Shown: positions 37,318 through 48,623, counted from the stretch's first letter. The stretch: 64,000 nucleotides of DNA from Rhizobium sp. FY34 (GCF_005222845.1 NZ_STFZ01000021.1:123262-187261), one strand, 5' to 3'. Made by a program: numbers and translations. Notes: generated from the letters alone by a model not told the origin.

Positions 37318-37731
37318 TCAGGGATTGGCCTTGAGATAGGCAATCATGTCGTCAATATCGGACTGAAACCAGAAGCCGAAGAAACTCATCTTGTTGCCGG
37401 GTACCGCAGCCTTCGGGCTTGAAAGAAAGGCCGACAGCGAGGCCTCATCCCAGACGAGCCCGACTGATCCGGCATCGCGAAGGGCAGCGGAATAATTATA
37501 GCCCGCGACACTGGCGGCACGCCGGCCAAACACGCCCTTCAGATGCGGACCAAAACCGTTCGCCTCGCTACCCACAACATGGCAGGAGGCGCATTTCTGG
37601 AAGGATTTCCGACCAGCCTCGGCATCTGCGGCGTAGGACGTGACCGGTGCCAAGGGCAGGAACAGGCATGCCAGAGCCACGATCAGGCCCGACTTGGCGG
37701 ATCGCCGTTTGACAGACATGGAGCTCAGCAT
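37318..37731 (-). CDS. c-type cytochrome, single haem
   Basis: A 137-residue exported class I cytochrome c. A signal sequence (about 1-35, ending SYAADA) precedes the haem attachment site CASCH (47-51), and the axial methionine is probably M115 in PGNKMSFFGF. The overall pattern (GPHLKGVFGR, YNYSAALRDAG, MIAYLKANP) is like mitochondrial-type cytochrome c2 of alphaproteobacteria. It would carry electrons in the periplasm. The ATG at 37731 follows AGAGG at seven bases; 37719 and 37770 are alternative starts. Confidence 0.9.
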   Translation of the reverse strand: MLSSMSVKRRSAKSGLIVALACLFLPLAPVTSYAADAEAGRKSFQKCASCHVVGSEANGFGPHLKGVFGRRAASVAGYNYSAALRDAGSVGLVWDEASLSAFLSSPKAAVPGNKMSFFGFWFQSDIDDMIAYLKANP

Positions 37732-37770
37732 AGTCGAACCTCTGATCATCATGACACTCTCTACGGTCAA

Positions 37771-38150
37771 GCGGGAGCCTGGATCTTTGCCCGTGCCGTC
37801 AGCAGCACCCGTATCGGCCGCTGAGATTGTGAATCAAGCGCTTGAGACGCTGATTCCGCAAACCTGTGGAAGTCCTTGTTCGCATAGTGGGAATGTCAGG
37901 ACGGGGCACAAAAGCAAAAGGCCCTCGCCCGCAGGGGAACGGGAAAGGGCCTGACATGACTGATAGTCAATTCTTTGTCCTTCGAAGCAACGTGGAGGGC
38001 TGCGCTGACTTTCGGTCGTCTGTTTTCGAAAAGTAAAAATTTTAGGCAGTGGATCACCCAGACAACGAAGCTTTGCAGCTTTGGTTCCACTGATCCTTAA
38101 CTTCCAGCCGTTAGCATTTTCGCTGCCACTCACATAACAGGGAGAAGAAC
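37771..38150. other. intergenic region with potential RNA structures
   Basis: 380 bp between the cytochrome c gene (minus) and the DUF1883 gene (plus). Two structured parts are visible: ATGTCAGG (37893-37900) with CCTGACAT (37950-37957), containing AGGCCCT/AGGGCCT; and CAGTGGA (38047-38053) with TCCACTG (38086-38092), which overlaps an alternative pair GGATCA/TGATCC. No coding frame is convincing. Confidence 0.45.
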
Positions 38151-38471
38151 ATGGCGGCTCCAAGCTTCCGCTTCACGCATTACGACCTCAAGGAACAGCG
38201 AGGCGGCACGACAATCGAAGTCACGCTGTCGGCGGTCAACAATGTCCGCCTGATGACGGCTGCAAATTTCCAGCGCTTTACCGAAAAGCTCGACTTCAAA
38301 TATACCGGCGGCGTGGCGAAAAAGTCCCCCGTGCGCATGGTCATCCCGGAGGGTGGCCATTGGCACCTGCTGGTCGATGCCGAAGGCCATCACGGATTGG
38401 CGGAATCGAATGTCAAGATGCTGGCAGCACCGGGAAGCAGCAGTGCGCCCCGTCAGCAGAAGGCCTCCTGA
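38151..38471 (+). CDS. DUF1883 domain protein
   Basis: A 106-residue small protein matching DUF1883: FRFTHYDLKEQRGGTTIEVT near the start, then VRLMTAANFQRF and GGHWHLLVDAEGHHGLAES. It has no signal peptide or membrane segment. The family is small and of unknown function; homologues are sometimes fused to TIR domains, but nothing similar is present here. GGGAGAAG lies at the usual distance before the ATG. The upstream leader can fold. Confidence 0.82.
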   Translation: MAAPSFRFTHYDLKEQRGGTTIEVTLSAVNNVRLMTAANFQRFTEKLDFKYTGGVAKKSPVRMVIPEGGHWHLLVDAEGHHGLAESNVKMLAAPGSSSAPRQQKAS

Positions 38472-38483
38472 AGCCTAAAGCCC

Positions 38484-39793
38484 TTAGCCGCCGCGTTCGC
38501 GCCGCAGCTTGGCCCACCAGTCGAGCCGCTTGCGGATATCGCGCTCGAAACCGCGTTCCGGCGGATCGTAGAAAGTCTGCCGGCCAAGCTTGTCTGGAAA
38601 GTAATCCTGACCGGAAAAGGCGTCGGGCTCATCATGGTCATAGCGATAGCCATCGCCATAGCCCTCCCCCTTCATCAGTTTGGTCGGCGCATTCAGGATG
38701 CGCTTGGGCGGCAAAAGCGATCCATGCTCCTTGGCCGCCCGCATCGCCGCCTTGAAAGCCACGTAAACGGCATTGGATTTCGGTGCCGTCGCCAGGTAGA
38801 CGCAGGCCTGCGCCAGCGCCAGTTCGCCCTCCGGCGAGCCGAGATAGTCATAGGCATCCTTGGCGGCATTGCAGATGACCAGCGCCTGCGGATCGGCAAG
38901 GCCGATATCCTCCACCGCCATGCGCACAAGACGCCTTCCGATATAGAGCGGATCCTCGCCGGCATCAAACATGCGCGACAGATAATAGAGCGCTGCATCC
39001 GGGTCCGAGCCGCGCACGGATTTGTGCAGGGCCGAGATGAGATTGTAATGCCCGTCCTGCGCCTTGTCATAGACCGGCGCACGTCGCTGGACGATCGTCA
39101 CCAGACCATCCGGATCAAAGACTTCATCGGTGCGGGCCGCCCGCCACACCTCTTCTGCAAGGGTCAAAACAGCCCGGCCATCACCATCTGCCATGCGGAT
39201 CAGCGTGGCGCGCGCATCATCGGTCAGCGGCAGCAGCTTTTCCTCGGCCTGTTCGGCGCGGGCCAAAAGCTCGGCCAGGCTCTCTTCATCATGGGCTCGG
39301 AAGGTCAGCACGCGGGCGCGTGACAGAAGAGCGGCGTTCAGCTCGAAACTCGGGTTTTCCGTCGTTGCGCCAACAAGGATGACCGTACCATCCTCCATCA
39401 CCGGCAGGAAACTATCCTGCTGGGCGCGGTTGAAGCGGTGGATCTCGTCGACGAAGAGCAGTGTCTGGCGCCCGTCCATGCGGCGAATGCGGGCACTCTC
39501 GAAGACTTTCTTCAAGTCAGCCACGCCGGAAAAGATCGCCGAAATCTGTTCAAAGGCCAGACCTGCCTCGCCCGACAAAAGCCGCGCCACCGTCGTCTTG
39601 CCGGTGCCGGGCGGCCCCCAGAAGATCATTGAGCCGAGTGAGCCAGAGGCGATCATCCGCCGTAGCGCGCCATCCTCGCCCGTCAGATGCGGCTGGCCCG
39701 TCACCTCGGACAGAACTGTTGGCCGCAGGCGATCCGCAAGCGGCCGCCGGGAGGCGACCGCATCGGGGAGTTTCGGCTTAAACAGGTCATCGC

Positions 39794-39797
<4 letters not shown>
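38484..39797 (-). CDS. rarA: replication-associated recombination protein A (AAA ATPase)
   Basis: A 437-residue clamp-loader-like AAA+ ATPase (RarA/MgsA, relative of eukaryotic WRNIP1) acting at stalled replication forks. Walker A is GPPGTGKTTVARLL (about 61-74), Walker B LLFVDEIHRFN, and sensor 1 lies in GATTENPSFEL. The C-terminal MgsA tetramerisation part (YHYDHDEPDAFSGQ-like, here YRYDHDEPDAFSGQDYFPD) is complete. Its ATG overlaps the stop of degP by four bases (ATGA), so the two are translationally coupled. Confidence 0.96.
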
Positions 39798-41194
<1,397 letters not shown>

Positions 41195-41435
41195 GTGATT
41201 CCTCACTTCAAAGGGGACGATAGTCTTGTAGCGTCTGAGGCTAGAAAGAAAAGGTGGCCGAAAATAGGGACAGATCGGCGCCGATCTTACCCAGATAGAG
41301 TGCAATGGCCCTGGTGCCAAGCGTTGCAAACATGGACCGACGCCGCAATCCTATGCCTGTCACCCAGATTTAATACACGCCTTTAGTGCATATGTTGTAG
41401 CATCTCTCGCTATCAACACTGTAGCGGAGGCGAGC

Positions 41436-42593
41436 ATGACAAAAGCGTTCAAGTTGACCTCATGGAATGTCGAATGGCTGATCGACGCGTATGGTGTCGT
41501 CAGCGGACTATTTGAGGAAAAGTCCAAGAGTTTCACCGGGCGTCGTCCATCCATGGCGGATGCAGAGGCCAAATTGAAAGCTCTGCGCCAGGAAGTCCTC
41601 GAGATGGATCCTGACATCCTGTTTTTCATAGAAGCGATTCGCGGTGCAGAGGCGATGGCACAGTTTGCCCAAAGCTATCTTCCCGAATACAAGCTTATCA
41701 CCCATGCGGGCAAAGACGACAAGGCGTACGGCACGCTGGGTGAACAGTGGATGTGGTTTTTGGTGAAGCCAGCGCTTGCGGACAGAACCGGGGCCCATTT
41801 GCTCGATCTTGCCATATGGAAGTCCTATACGGAGCAGGCCTCACTCGGCAGTCACCGCAATGGAAGATGGACCTTCTCTGCGCCGTCGCTTGACAAGAAA
41901 AACATGTCTTCCGGTGCAAACATCCGCCAAGAACACGAGCATTACCGCCATCCACAGATCCTGGTCATGAGCTATGAGGGACGCCGTATCGAAATCATTG
42001 GCTGCCACTTCAAGAGCAAACATATCGGCATCGATGTGCCGCAACGACAGGCGGACGAAGCAGACAAGGCATACTTCGAAAGAGCCGACGTCTCATGGTT
42101 CATGGCCAATGCTCATGTGGCCCGCGCCAAACTGACGACAGAGGCTAGCGATGTTCGCTATTACATTGACAAGCGCTTCGACCAAGAGGAGTTGCCGATC
42201 ATCTTCGTCATCGGAGATCTGAACGATGGTCCGGGTAAAGAATTGCTGGAACGCGAGTATCTGCTTCACGACCTTATCGGCGTATTGCAGGGCGACATCT
42301 TTTTTGCCCGCAGATTTCTCAACCATGCCCTCTTCGATTACCCGCAAAATCTACGGTGGACGGCACGCTTTGAGGACAAGCTTGACCCCGCACGCAAACC
42401 GACAATCCTCCTCGATCACATCACGTTCACCGAGGCAATCAGCCGGCGTGGACTTGGCCCCCTGATTATAAAGCCTCAGTCAGGCTTTATCGAACACGAG
42501 GTCCATGACCGCATAAACGCAGTGCTGAGTGACAAGGCCAAGACGAGCGACCACGCACCGGTCAGCCTCGTGGTATCGAACCACGAGGCATAG
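41436..42593 (+). CDS. endonuclease/exonuclease/phosphatase (EEP) family protein
   Basis: A 385-residue protein with the EEP fold of DNase I, exonuclease III and phosphodiesterases. Landmarks in order are LTSWNVEWL (6-14, metal-binding Asn), DPDILFFIEA with the catalytic glutamate, IEIIGCHFKSKH, FVIGDLNDGPG (catalytic D-x-N) and KTSDHAPVSLVV (final SDH). There is no signal peptide, so it would act in the cytosol on nucleic acid or another phosphodiester; the substrate is not evident. It converges on ilvD with only 13 bp between the stops. Confidence 0.88.
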   Translation: MTKAFKLTSWNVEWLIDAYGVVSGLFEEKSKSFTGRRPSMADAEAKLKALRQEVLEMDPDILFFIEAIRGAEAMAQFAQSYLPEYKLITHAGKDDKAYGTLGEQWMWFLVKPALADRTGAHLLDLAIWKSYTEQASLGSHRNGRWTFSAPSLDKKNMSSGANIRQEHEHYRHPQILVMSYEGRRIEIIGCHFKSKHIGIDVPQRQADEADKAYFERADVSWFMANAHVARAKLTTEASDVRYYIDKRFDQEELPIIFVIGDLNDGPGKELLEREYLLHDLIGVLQGDIFFARRFLNHALFDYPQNLRWTARFEDKLDPARKPTILLDHITFTEAISRRGLGPLIIKPQSGFIEHEVHDRINAVLSDKAKTSDHAPVSLVVSNHEA

Positions 42594-42606
42594 CATCTGG
42601 TCAGGC

Positions 42607-44442
42607 CTATTCCGGCAGGATGCGCACGGCACCCTTGTCGGCGCTCGAGGCAAAGGCTGCATAGGCCTTCAGCGCCGTCGTTACATTGCGCTTGCGCGGT
42701 GCCAAAGGCTTCCAGCCCAGTCTGTCCTGTTCGGCGCGGCGGGCGGCCAGTTCCGATTCGACAACCCGCAGGTTGATCGTTCGGTTTGGAATGTCGATGT
42801 CGATCATGTCGCCTTCGCGCACCAAGCCGATTGCGCCGCCATTCGCGGCTTCCGGGGAGGCATGGCCGATCGAGAGACCGGATGTGCCGCCGGAGAAGCG
42901 CCCGTCGGTGATCAACGCGCAGGCCTTGCCGAGGCCCTTGGACTTCAGGTAGCTCGTCGGATAGAGCATTTCCTGCATGCCGGGGCCACCCTTCGGGCCT
43001 TCATAGCGGATGACGACGACATCGCCAGCCACCACTTCATTGTTGAGGATGGCCTTCACCGACGCATCCTGGCTTTCAAAGACGCGGGCCGGACCGGAGA
43101 ATTTCAGGATCGATTCATCCACGCCGGCCGTTTTCACGATACAGCCGTCGAGCGCAATATTGCCATAGAGTACAGCAAGCCCACCATCCTTGGAGAAGGG
43201 TTTTGCCACCGAGCGGATGACGCCGTTGTCGCTATCGGTATCCAGTTCATCCCAGCGCGACGACTGTGAGAACGCAACCTGCGTCGGCACACCGCCCGGC
43301 GCTGCCTTGAAGAAAGTGCGCACGGTTTCCGAATTGGTGCGGGTAATATCCCAGCGGTTGATGGCATCACCCAGCGTTGCCGCATGCACGGTCTTGCAAG
43401 CGGTATTAAGCAGGCCGCCACGCTCCAACTCGCCCAGAATGCGCATGATGCCGCCGGCGCGGTGCACATCTTCCATATGCACGTCCTGCTTGGCCGGCGC
43501 GACCTTGGACAGGCAGGGCACACGGCGCGACAGCCGGTCGATATCATCCATGGTGAAATCGACGCCGCCTTCATAGGCGGCCGCCAGAATATGCAGCACG
43601 GTATTGGTCGATCCGCCCATGGCGATATCGAGCGTCATGGCGTTTTCGAAGGCTTCCTTCGTGGCAATCGAACGCGGCAGCACGCCGTCATCGTCCTGCT
43701 CATAATAGCGACGGGCCAGATCGACGATCAGGTGGCCGGCTTCGACGAACAGGCGCTTGCGGTCCGAATGGGTGGCGAGCGTCGATCCATTGCCAGGCAG
43801 CGACAGGCCGAGCGCCTCGGTGAGGCAGTTCATCGAATTGGCGGTAAACATGCCCGAGCATGAGCCGCAGGTGGGACAGGCCGAACGCTCGATCGTTGCG
43901 ACGTCTTCGTCGGAAATCTTGTCATCGGCAGCCGCCACCATGGCATCGACGAGGTCGAGTGCGACGGTCTTGCCGTGCATCACAACCTTGCCGGCCTCCA
44001 TCGGGCCACCGGACACGAAGACGGCCGGGATGTTGAGGCGCATGGCAGCGCTCAGCATGCCGGGCGTGATCTTGTCACAGTTGGAAATGCACACCATGGC
44101 ATCGGCGCAATGGGCGTTGACCATATATTCGACCGAGTCGGAAATGATCTCGCGCGATGGCAGCGAATAGAGCATGCCATCATGGCCCATGGCGATACCG
44201 TCATCCACGGCAATCGTGTTGAACTCCTTGGCCACGCCACCGGCGGCCTCGATCTCGCGGGCGACGAGCTGGCCAAGATCCTTCAAATGCACATGGCCCG
44301 GTACGAACTGCGTGAAGGAATTGACCACGGCAATGATCGGCTTGCCGAAATCGCTGTCCTTCATGCCCGTTGCGCGCCAAAGACCGCGCGCGCCAGCCAT
44401 GTTGCGGCCGTGAGTCGTCGTTCTGGAACGGTAGGCAGGCAT
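42607..44442 (-). CDS. ilvD: dihydroxy-acid dehydratase
   Basis: A 611-residue Fe-S enzyme that dehydrates 2,3-dihydroxy-isovalerate and its methyl homologue, the third common step to valine, leucine and isoleucine. It is nearly collinear with enteric IlvD. Fe-S cysteines are C122 ([11 protein letters not shown]) and C195 ([11 protein letters not shown]), the metal-binding region is [11 protein letters not shown], and the C-terminal [14 protein letters not shown] is typical. Length is standard. It is monocistronic by position and divergent from msrP. Confidence 0.98.
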   Translation of the reverse strand: MPAYRSRTTTHGRNMAGARGLWRATGMKDSDFGKPIIAVVNSFTQFVPGHVHLKDLGQLVAREIEAAGGVAKEFNTIAVDDGIAMGHDGMLYSLPSREIISDSVEYMVNAHCADAMVCISNCDKITPGMLSAAMRLNIPAVFVSGGPMEAGKVVMHGKTVALDLVDAMVAAADDKISDEDVATIERSACPTCGSCSGMFTANSMNCLTEALGLSLPGNGSTLATHSDRKRLFVEAGHLIVDLARRYYEQDDDGVLPRSIATKEAFENAMTLDIAMGGSTNTVLHILAAAYEGGVDFTMDDIDRLSRRVPCLSKVAPAKQDVHMEDVHRAGGIMRILGELERGGLLNTACKTVHAATLGDAINRWDITRTNSETVRTFFKAAPGGVPTQVAFSQSSRWDELDTDSDNGVIRSVAKPFSKDGGLAVLYGNIALDGCIVKTAGVDESILKFSGPARVFESQDASVKAILNNEVVAGDVVVIRYEGPKGGPGMQEMLYPTSYLKSKGLGKACALITDGRFSGGTSGLSIGHASPEAANGGAIGLVREGDMIDIDIPNRTINLRVVESELAARRAEQDRLGWKPLAPRKRNVTTALKAYAAFASSADKGAVRILPE

Positions 44443-44693
44443 GGTGTTATCCTCGTCTGGATTGATGGGAGCCCGCCGCTTGCACCGACGGTCTGAAAGC
44501 CCCGCTTTTTTGAACTTTCCTAGACGAAATGCCCTGGAGTGTCACTATCAGGAGACGCCAAACCGGTACGGTTGACCGGTAACGGCGACCACGTCAACGT
44601 GGCGACACTTTTCTGCAGCCCGCTGTGAAACTATTCCATCCTGCCTTACGTATGAGGGCATAGATCCTCAATGCCGCGTCGGAGATATGATCC

Positions 44694-45641
44694 ATGTCGC
44701 TTTACCGCCCACCCCGCACTCAATCTTCCGAAATCACCCCCCGCGAGGTATATCTGTCGCGCCGAAGCTTCATGGCCGGCACGGCGGCAGGCCTTGCCTT
44801 TGCCGCATCCGGCACGGCCCTGGCTGCACCACTTGCAGCCACGCCCAGCGCCTACAAGGTCGCTGACAAGCTGACGCCCAAGCAGGACGTGACGACCTAC
44901 AATAATTTCTACGAATTCGGCGTCAACAAGTCAGATCCCGCCGCCAATTCCGGCGACTTCAAGCCCACGCCCTGGGCGATCGAAGTGGGCGGGCTGGTTG
45001 CCAAGCCGCAGGTGATCGATCTTGAAAAGATCATGACCGAAATACCGATGGAAGAGCGCGTCTACCGCATGCGTTGCGTCGAGACCTGGTCCATGGTCAT
45101 TCCCTGGATCGGCTTTCCACTCTCGGCCCTGCTGGACCGTGTCGAGCCGCTCGGCAGTGCAAAATACGTCGCGTTCGAAACCGTCGTCAGACCGGCGGAA
45201 ATGCCCGGCCAGAGCGGTTTCTTCCAGCCCCTCAACTGGCCCTATGTCGAGGGCTTGCGGCTGGACGAAGCGCGCCATCCGCTGACGATCCTTGCGACCG
45301 GCCTTTATGGCGAGACGCTACCCAACCAGAATGGTGCGCCGATCCGCCTTGTCGTGCCTTGGAAATATGGCTTCAAGGGCGTCAAATCGATCGTCAAGAT
45401 CACGCTGACCGAAAAAGAGCCGCCCACCACCTGGAAGAATTCCGGCCCGTCGGAATATGGCTTCTATGCAAACGTCAATCCGGCGGTCGATCACCCGCGC
45501 TGGAGCCAGGCAACGGAGCGGCGTATCGGCGAAGGCGATGGGCTGTTCGGCGGCAGGCGTGTCGATACCCTGCCCTTCAACGGCTATGCCGATGAGGTTG
45601 CCGGGCTCTATGCCGGCATGGACTTGAAGAAGTTCTATTGA
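44694..45641 (+). CDS. msrP: protein-methionine-sulfoxide reductase catalytic subunit
   Basis: A 315-residue periplasmic molybdoenzyme (MsrP, formerly YedY) that repairs oxidised methionine in envelope proteins. It has a twin-arginine export signal SRRSFMAG (22-29), and the molybdenum ligand is C128 in [31 protein letters not shown] is characteristic of the sulfite-oxidase fold. The haem membrane partner MsrQ follows, with the ATG two bases past this stop. The start at 44694 places the Tat motif properly. Confidence 0.97.
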   Translation: MSLYRPPRTQSSEITPREVYLSRRSFMAGTAAGLAFAASGTALAAPLAATPSAYKVADKLTPKQDVTTYNNFYEFGVNKSDPAANSGDFKPTPWAIEVGGLVAKPQVIDLEKIMTEIPMEERVYRMRCVETWSMVIPWIGFPLSALLDRVEPLGSAKYVAFETVVRPAEMPGQSGFFQPLNWPYVEGLRLDEARHPLTILATGLYGETLPNQNGAPIRLVVPWKYGFKGVKSIVKITLTEKEPPTTWKNSGPSEYGFYANVNPAVDHPRWSQATERRIGEGDGLFGGRRVDTLPFNGYADEVAGLYAGMDLKKFY

Positions 45642-45643
45642 TC

Positions 45644-46276
45644 ATGGCGCTCCCTGCCCTGCCCGCACGGCTGAAGCCGGCATCCGTCTGGGCGCTGTAT
45701 GCGCTTGGCCTGATGCCGGGTCTTTATGCCTTCTACCTCGGCATCTATGGCGGCTTAGGCGCCGATCCGGTGCGCGAATTCGAGCATCTGCTCGGCACCT
45801 GGGCGCTGCGCTTCCTCTGCGCCGGGCTCGTCATCACGCCGATCCGCGATCTTCTCAGTGTCAACCTTATCGCCTATCGTCGGGCGCTTGGCCTGATCGC
45901 CTTCTACTATGTGCTGGCGCATTTTACCGTCTATCTGACGCTCGATCGCGGCCTGATCCTGACCTCCATCCTCGGCGACATCCTGAAGCGGCCCTATATC
46001 ATGCTCGGCATGGTGGGATTGCTGATCCTAATTCCGCTGGCCCTGACCTCGAACCGCTGGTCGATCCGCCGGCTTGGCAGCCGCTGGAACAGCCTGCACA
46101 AACTCGCCTATCCGCTGCTTCTGGCAGCCCTCCTGCACTATGTGCTGTCGCTGAAATCCATCACGCTGGAACCGGCCATCTATATCGCCGTGGTCACTGT
46201 TCTGCTCGGCTATCGGCTGGTGCGACCAAAGCTGATGGAACGTCGCCGGGCGCGGCGCGTCACAGCGACCCGGTAG
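45644..46276 (+). CDS. msrQ: haem-binding membrane subunit of MsrPQ
   Basis: A 210-residue inner-membrane protein (MsrQ, formerly YedZ) with about six membrane helices that passes electrons from the quinone pool to MsrP. It has the ferric-reductase-like pattern GTWALRFLCAGLVITPIRD, AYRRALGLIAFYYVLAHFTV and NSLHKLAYPLLLAALLHYVL, with histidines placed for b-type haem. The ATG at 45644 lies two bases after the msrP stop, so the genes are coupled. Confidence 0.95.
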   Translation: MALPALPARLKPASVWALYALGLMPGLYAFYLGIYGGLGADPVREFEHLLGTWALRFLCAGLVITPIRDLLSVNLIAYRRALGLIAFYYVLAHFTVYLTLDRGLILTSILGDILKRPYIMLGMVGLLILIPLALTSNRWSIRRLGSRWNSLHKLAYPLLLAALLHYVLSLKSITLEPAIYIAVVTVLLGYRLVRPKLMERRRARRVTATR

Positions 46277-46426
46277 TAGCCCCACGGCCGGACCGGGCAT
46301 AGGAAGATCCGCCACAGCACCCACGCCAGAAGAATATTTATCTCGTAAGCTTGTCGAGTGACGCCCTGCCCGTTCAATGTAGCGCAGGGAGCGAAGGGCG
46401 CCCTCAACCACAAGAGGAGACGAGAC

Positions 46427-46795
46427 ATGCGTGTCATGGTGATGGTCAAGGCAACCGAAGACAGTGAAACAGGCATTATGCCAACCGCGGCTCAACTCGC
46501 GGCCATGGGAGAGTTCAACGAACAACTGCAACAGGCGGGCATTATGATCACCGGCGATGGCTTGAAGCCCTCAAAGCTTGGCAAGAGGATCGCCTTCGAC
46601 GGAACCGATCGGCGGGTCATTGACGGTCCATTCCCGCAAACCCGCGAACTGGTCGCCGGCTACTGGATCTGGGAGGTCGAGACCATGGAGGACGCGATTG
46701 CCTGGGTAAAGCGTTGCCCCAATCCCATGCCGGGTCCAAGCGAAATCGAGATCCGTCCTTTCTACGAGATGGCGGATTTTGCCGACATAGTATAA
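46427..46795 (+). CDS. YciI-family protein (DGPF domain)
   Basis: A 122-residue cytosolic protein of the YciI/DGPF family: MRVMVMVKATEDSETG, FNEQLQQAGIMITGDGLKP, RRVIDGPFPQTRELVAGYWI (the DGPF signature, catalytic-looking His-Asp absent) and EIEIRPFYEMADF. Ferredoxin-like dimers of this group are often found beside ECF sigma factors, but none is present here. AGGAG precedes the ATG at 46427. Function unknown. Confidence 0.88.
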   Translation: MRVMVMVKATEDSETGIMPTAAQLAAMGEFNEQLQQAGIMITGDGLKPSKLGKRIAFDGTDRRVIDGPFPQTRELVAGYWIWEVETMEDAIAWVKRCPNPMPGPSEIEIRPFYEMADFADIV

Positions 46796-46912
46796 CCGAT
46801 GTTCCGGGGCTGATCGTGGCGAATTGGGTGGAGGAGCGTATCTTATGACTGCTAAGCGGGACAAGGTGAACCCTGCGAACTAATGGATCTGCAGTCCGCA
46901 GAACTCGCGACT

Positions 46913-47239
46913 TCATCCCGCCGAAAGGATATCGGTCGCATGATGATCTTCGTCCACGCCCTCTATCAGGAAAACAGCACCGTCAGCGTTCTTGGTCCGC
47001 AGAGGCAGAATATACTGATAGGCGGACGATGCGTACCAAGATTGCGCCAGAGCCAAATTTGGGAAGGCAATCACGATCAGGTCGCCCTTGAACGTTCCCT
47101 CCAGCATGTGCTTCTGCCCGCCGTGCACGATGAAGCGCCCGTCGAACGGAGCCAGCGTTGCGTCGATACTTTCGAGATAGGACACTATCGCGGCACCCAT
47201 CTCGACATGTTGAAGATGACCAATGGCATAGCAAGTCAT
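46913..47239 (-). CDS. DUF1330-like protein
   Basis: A 108-residue protein with the dimeric alpha/beta-barrel pattern of DUF1330: a short N-terminal strand, TLAPFDGRFIVHGGQKHMLE, then DLIVIAFPNLALAQSWYASS and AYQYILPLR. The ATG at 47239 has GAGGAAAC upstream. It is the second gene of a two-gene unit with the membrane protein at 47251, 11 bp apart, divergent from an MmyB-type regulator. The substrate is unknown. Confidence 0.82.
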   Translation of the reverse strand: MTCYAIGHLQHVEMGAAIVSYLESIDATLAPFDGRFIVHGGQKHMLEGTFKGDLIVIAFPNLALAQSWYASSAYQYILPLRTKNADGAVFLIEGVDEDHHATDILSAG

Positions 47240-47250
47240 CGTGTTTCCTC

Positions 47251-47652
47251 TCAGAAGTCGATCAGGCCGCCGCAGCGGGGCGCGAACCATTCGAGGCTCC
47301 CGAAGATCGCCACGACCATCGCCTGTGAGAGGATGAATATCCAGCCAAAGCCATTCGGGAAGATCAGTTCGAGCATTGGCAGGGCTACACTAACCAAGAC
47401 CCAAAGCGCGTTTCCAAGAACGATCATCTGAACCGCCCAAGTCGGGACGATCGGGGTCCGAGCGAGGTACCCAATAAAGCCTGCGATTGGCAACAGTAAG
47501 AGACCCGCCCAGAACAGCACCCCCGCGGGGACCAGCGTGATGCTCGCAATAAATCCAGACGTGAAGACCAGCAGAGCACCCATGATGGCGCAGGTTGCTG
47601 CGTCCAAAACAAGAATGGATTGCAGTGAGGTGCAGCGGAAACGATCGGGCAT
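47251..47652 (-). CDS. four-helix integral membrane protein, function unknown
   Basis: A 133-residue protein with four hydrophobic helices (about 12-33, 38-62, 71-92 and 102-122) and a short polar start MPDRFRCTSL. No catalytic motif or recognised family. It is co-oriented with the DUF1330 gene, and the pair is read divergently from the helix-turn-helix regulator at 47781, whose operator candidate lies between them. Confidence 0.75.
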   Translation of the reverse strand: MPDRFRCTSLQSILVLDAATCAIMGALLVFTSGFIASITLVPAGVLFWAGLLLLPIAGFIGYLARTPIVPTWAVQMIVLGNALWVLVSVALPMLELIFPNGFGWIFILSQAMVVAIFGSLEWFAPRCGGLIDF

Positions 47653-47730
47653 GACATGTTCCTTCGGTTATGGCCCCTGCGTGCAAGTGCCGGGGCGCCA
47701 TCATCATCTGACAGGAACGGACACGCATCA

Positions 47731-47747
47731 ATTACCTCACAGGTAAT
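47731..47747. promoter_or_regulatory. perfect 17-bp palindrome, candidate operator of MmyB-type regulator
   Basis: ATTACCT-CAC-AGGTAAT is a perfect 7-3-7 inverted repeat in the 128-bp divergent gap between the membrane-protein gene and the regulator gene, 33 bp before the regulator's ATG. A second, shorter repeat CTAC-CTCGC-GTAG follows at 47752. Confidence 0.6.
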
Positions 47748-47780
47748 GGCCCTACCTCGCGTAGCGATGTATCAAAGGCC

Positions 47781-48593
47781 ATGGTTCAGCATAATAACAG
47801 CGTTGGAAGCCTCATCAGGCAGTGGCGACAACGCCGCCGATTGACCCAACTTGGCCTTGCGGTCGATGCCGAAATATCGCAACGCCATCTCAGCTTCCTG
47901 GAATCTGGTCGCTCGCATCCGAGCCGAGAAATGCTCATACAGCTGACAGACAGGTTGGCGGTGCCGTTGCGAGATCGCAATGTGATCCTCAACGCGGCAG
48001 GCTATGCCGCTCACTTCCCACAACACCCGTTGACCGCGCCGGAGCTTCAGGCCGCAAGGGAGGCAATCGAACGCATCTTGCATGGTCATCTTCCCCATCC
48101 AGCGCTGGCAGTGGACCGGCATTGGACGCTGCTGTCCGCGAATATGGCAGCGACCGCCCTGATGACCGGCGTCGCCCCCCACCTTCTGGCCGGGGACGCC
48201 AACGTCCTGAGGCTTAGCTTGCATCCAGAGGGGCTGGCACCACGCATTCTCAATCTTGAGGAGTGGCGGAACCATGTGCTGGACCGCCTCGGCCACGAGA
48301 TTGAACGCTCGGCAGATCCGACGCTGTCGATACTGATGGACGAATTAAGCGCATATCCCGTTCCAAAGGCGGGACGTCACCGCCGTCCAACTCCAAAACA
48401 GCATCAGGATATCGCGGTTCCGCTGAGGATACAAAGCGATGCAGGGCCATTGTCCTTTTTGAGCACGACAACGGTGTTCGGAACCGCAGTCGACGTGACG
48501 CTGTCCGAAGTCGCCATCGAGGCGTTCTTCCCCATGGATGCCGAAACCGCTCGGACGATGATGAACATGCGTTCACTCGGTGCCGGGATATGA
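47781..48593 (+). CDS. XRE-family regulator with MmyB-like ligand domain
   Basis: A 270-residue transcription factor. The N-terminal helix-turn-helix (about 8-65: LIRQWRQRRRLTQLGLAVDA, ISQRHLSFLESGRSHPSREM) is followed by a PAS-like MmyB domain (about 100-265: HPALAVDRHWTLLSANMAAT, LSEVAIEAFFPMDAETARTM). MmyB-type regulators often control one adjacent enzyme gene and can bind fatty-acid-like ligands. Here the divergent pair of DUF1330 and membrane-protein genes is the likely target. It ends just before the ribosomal cluster terminator. Confidence 0.9.
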   Translation: MVQHNNSVGSLIRQWRQRRRLTQLGLAVDAEISQRHLSFLESGRSHPSREMLIQLTDRLAVPLRDRNVILNAAGYAAHFPQHPLTAPELQAAREAIERILHGHLPHPALAVDRHWTLLSANMAATALMTGVAPHLLAGDANVLRLSLHPEGLAPRILNLEEWRNHVLDRLGHEIERSADPTLSILMDELSAYPVPKAGRHRRPTPKQHQDIAVPLRIQSDAGPLSFLSTTTVFGTAVDVTLSEVAIEAFFPMDAETARTMMNMRSLGAGI

Positions 48594-48623
48594 ACGGAGA
48601 TAAAAATCACGCTATAGCGCCAA

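Noticed and set aside
46844..46882. Twelve-codon frame MTAKRDKVNPAN behind GGAGG
   Set aside because: Too short and without conservation evidence; it may be a chance Shine-Dalgarno, or a relic of a lost gene after the YciI gene.
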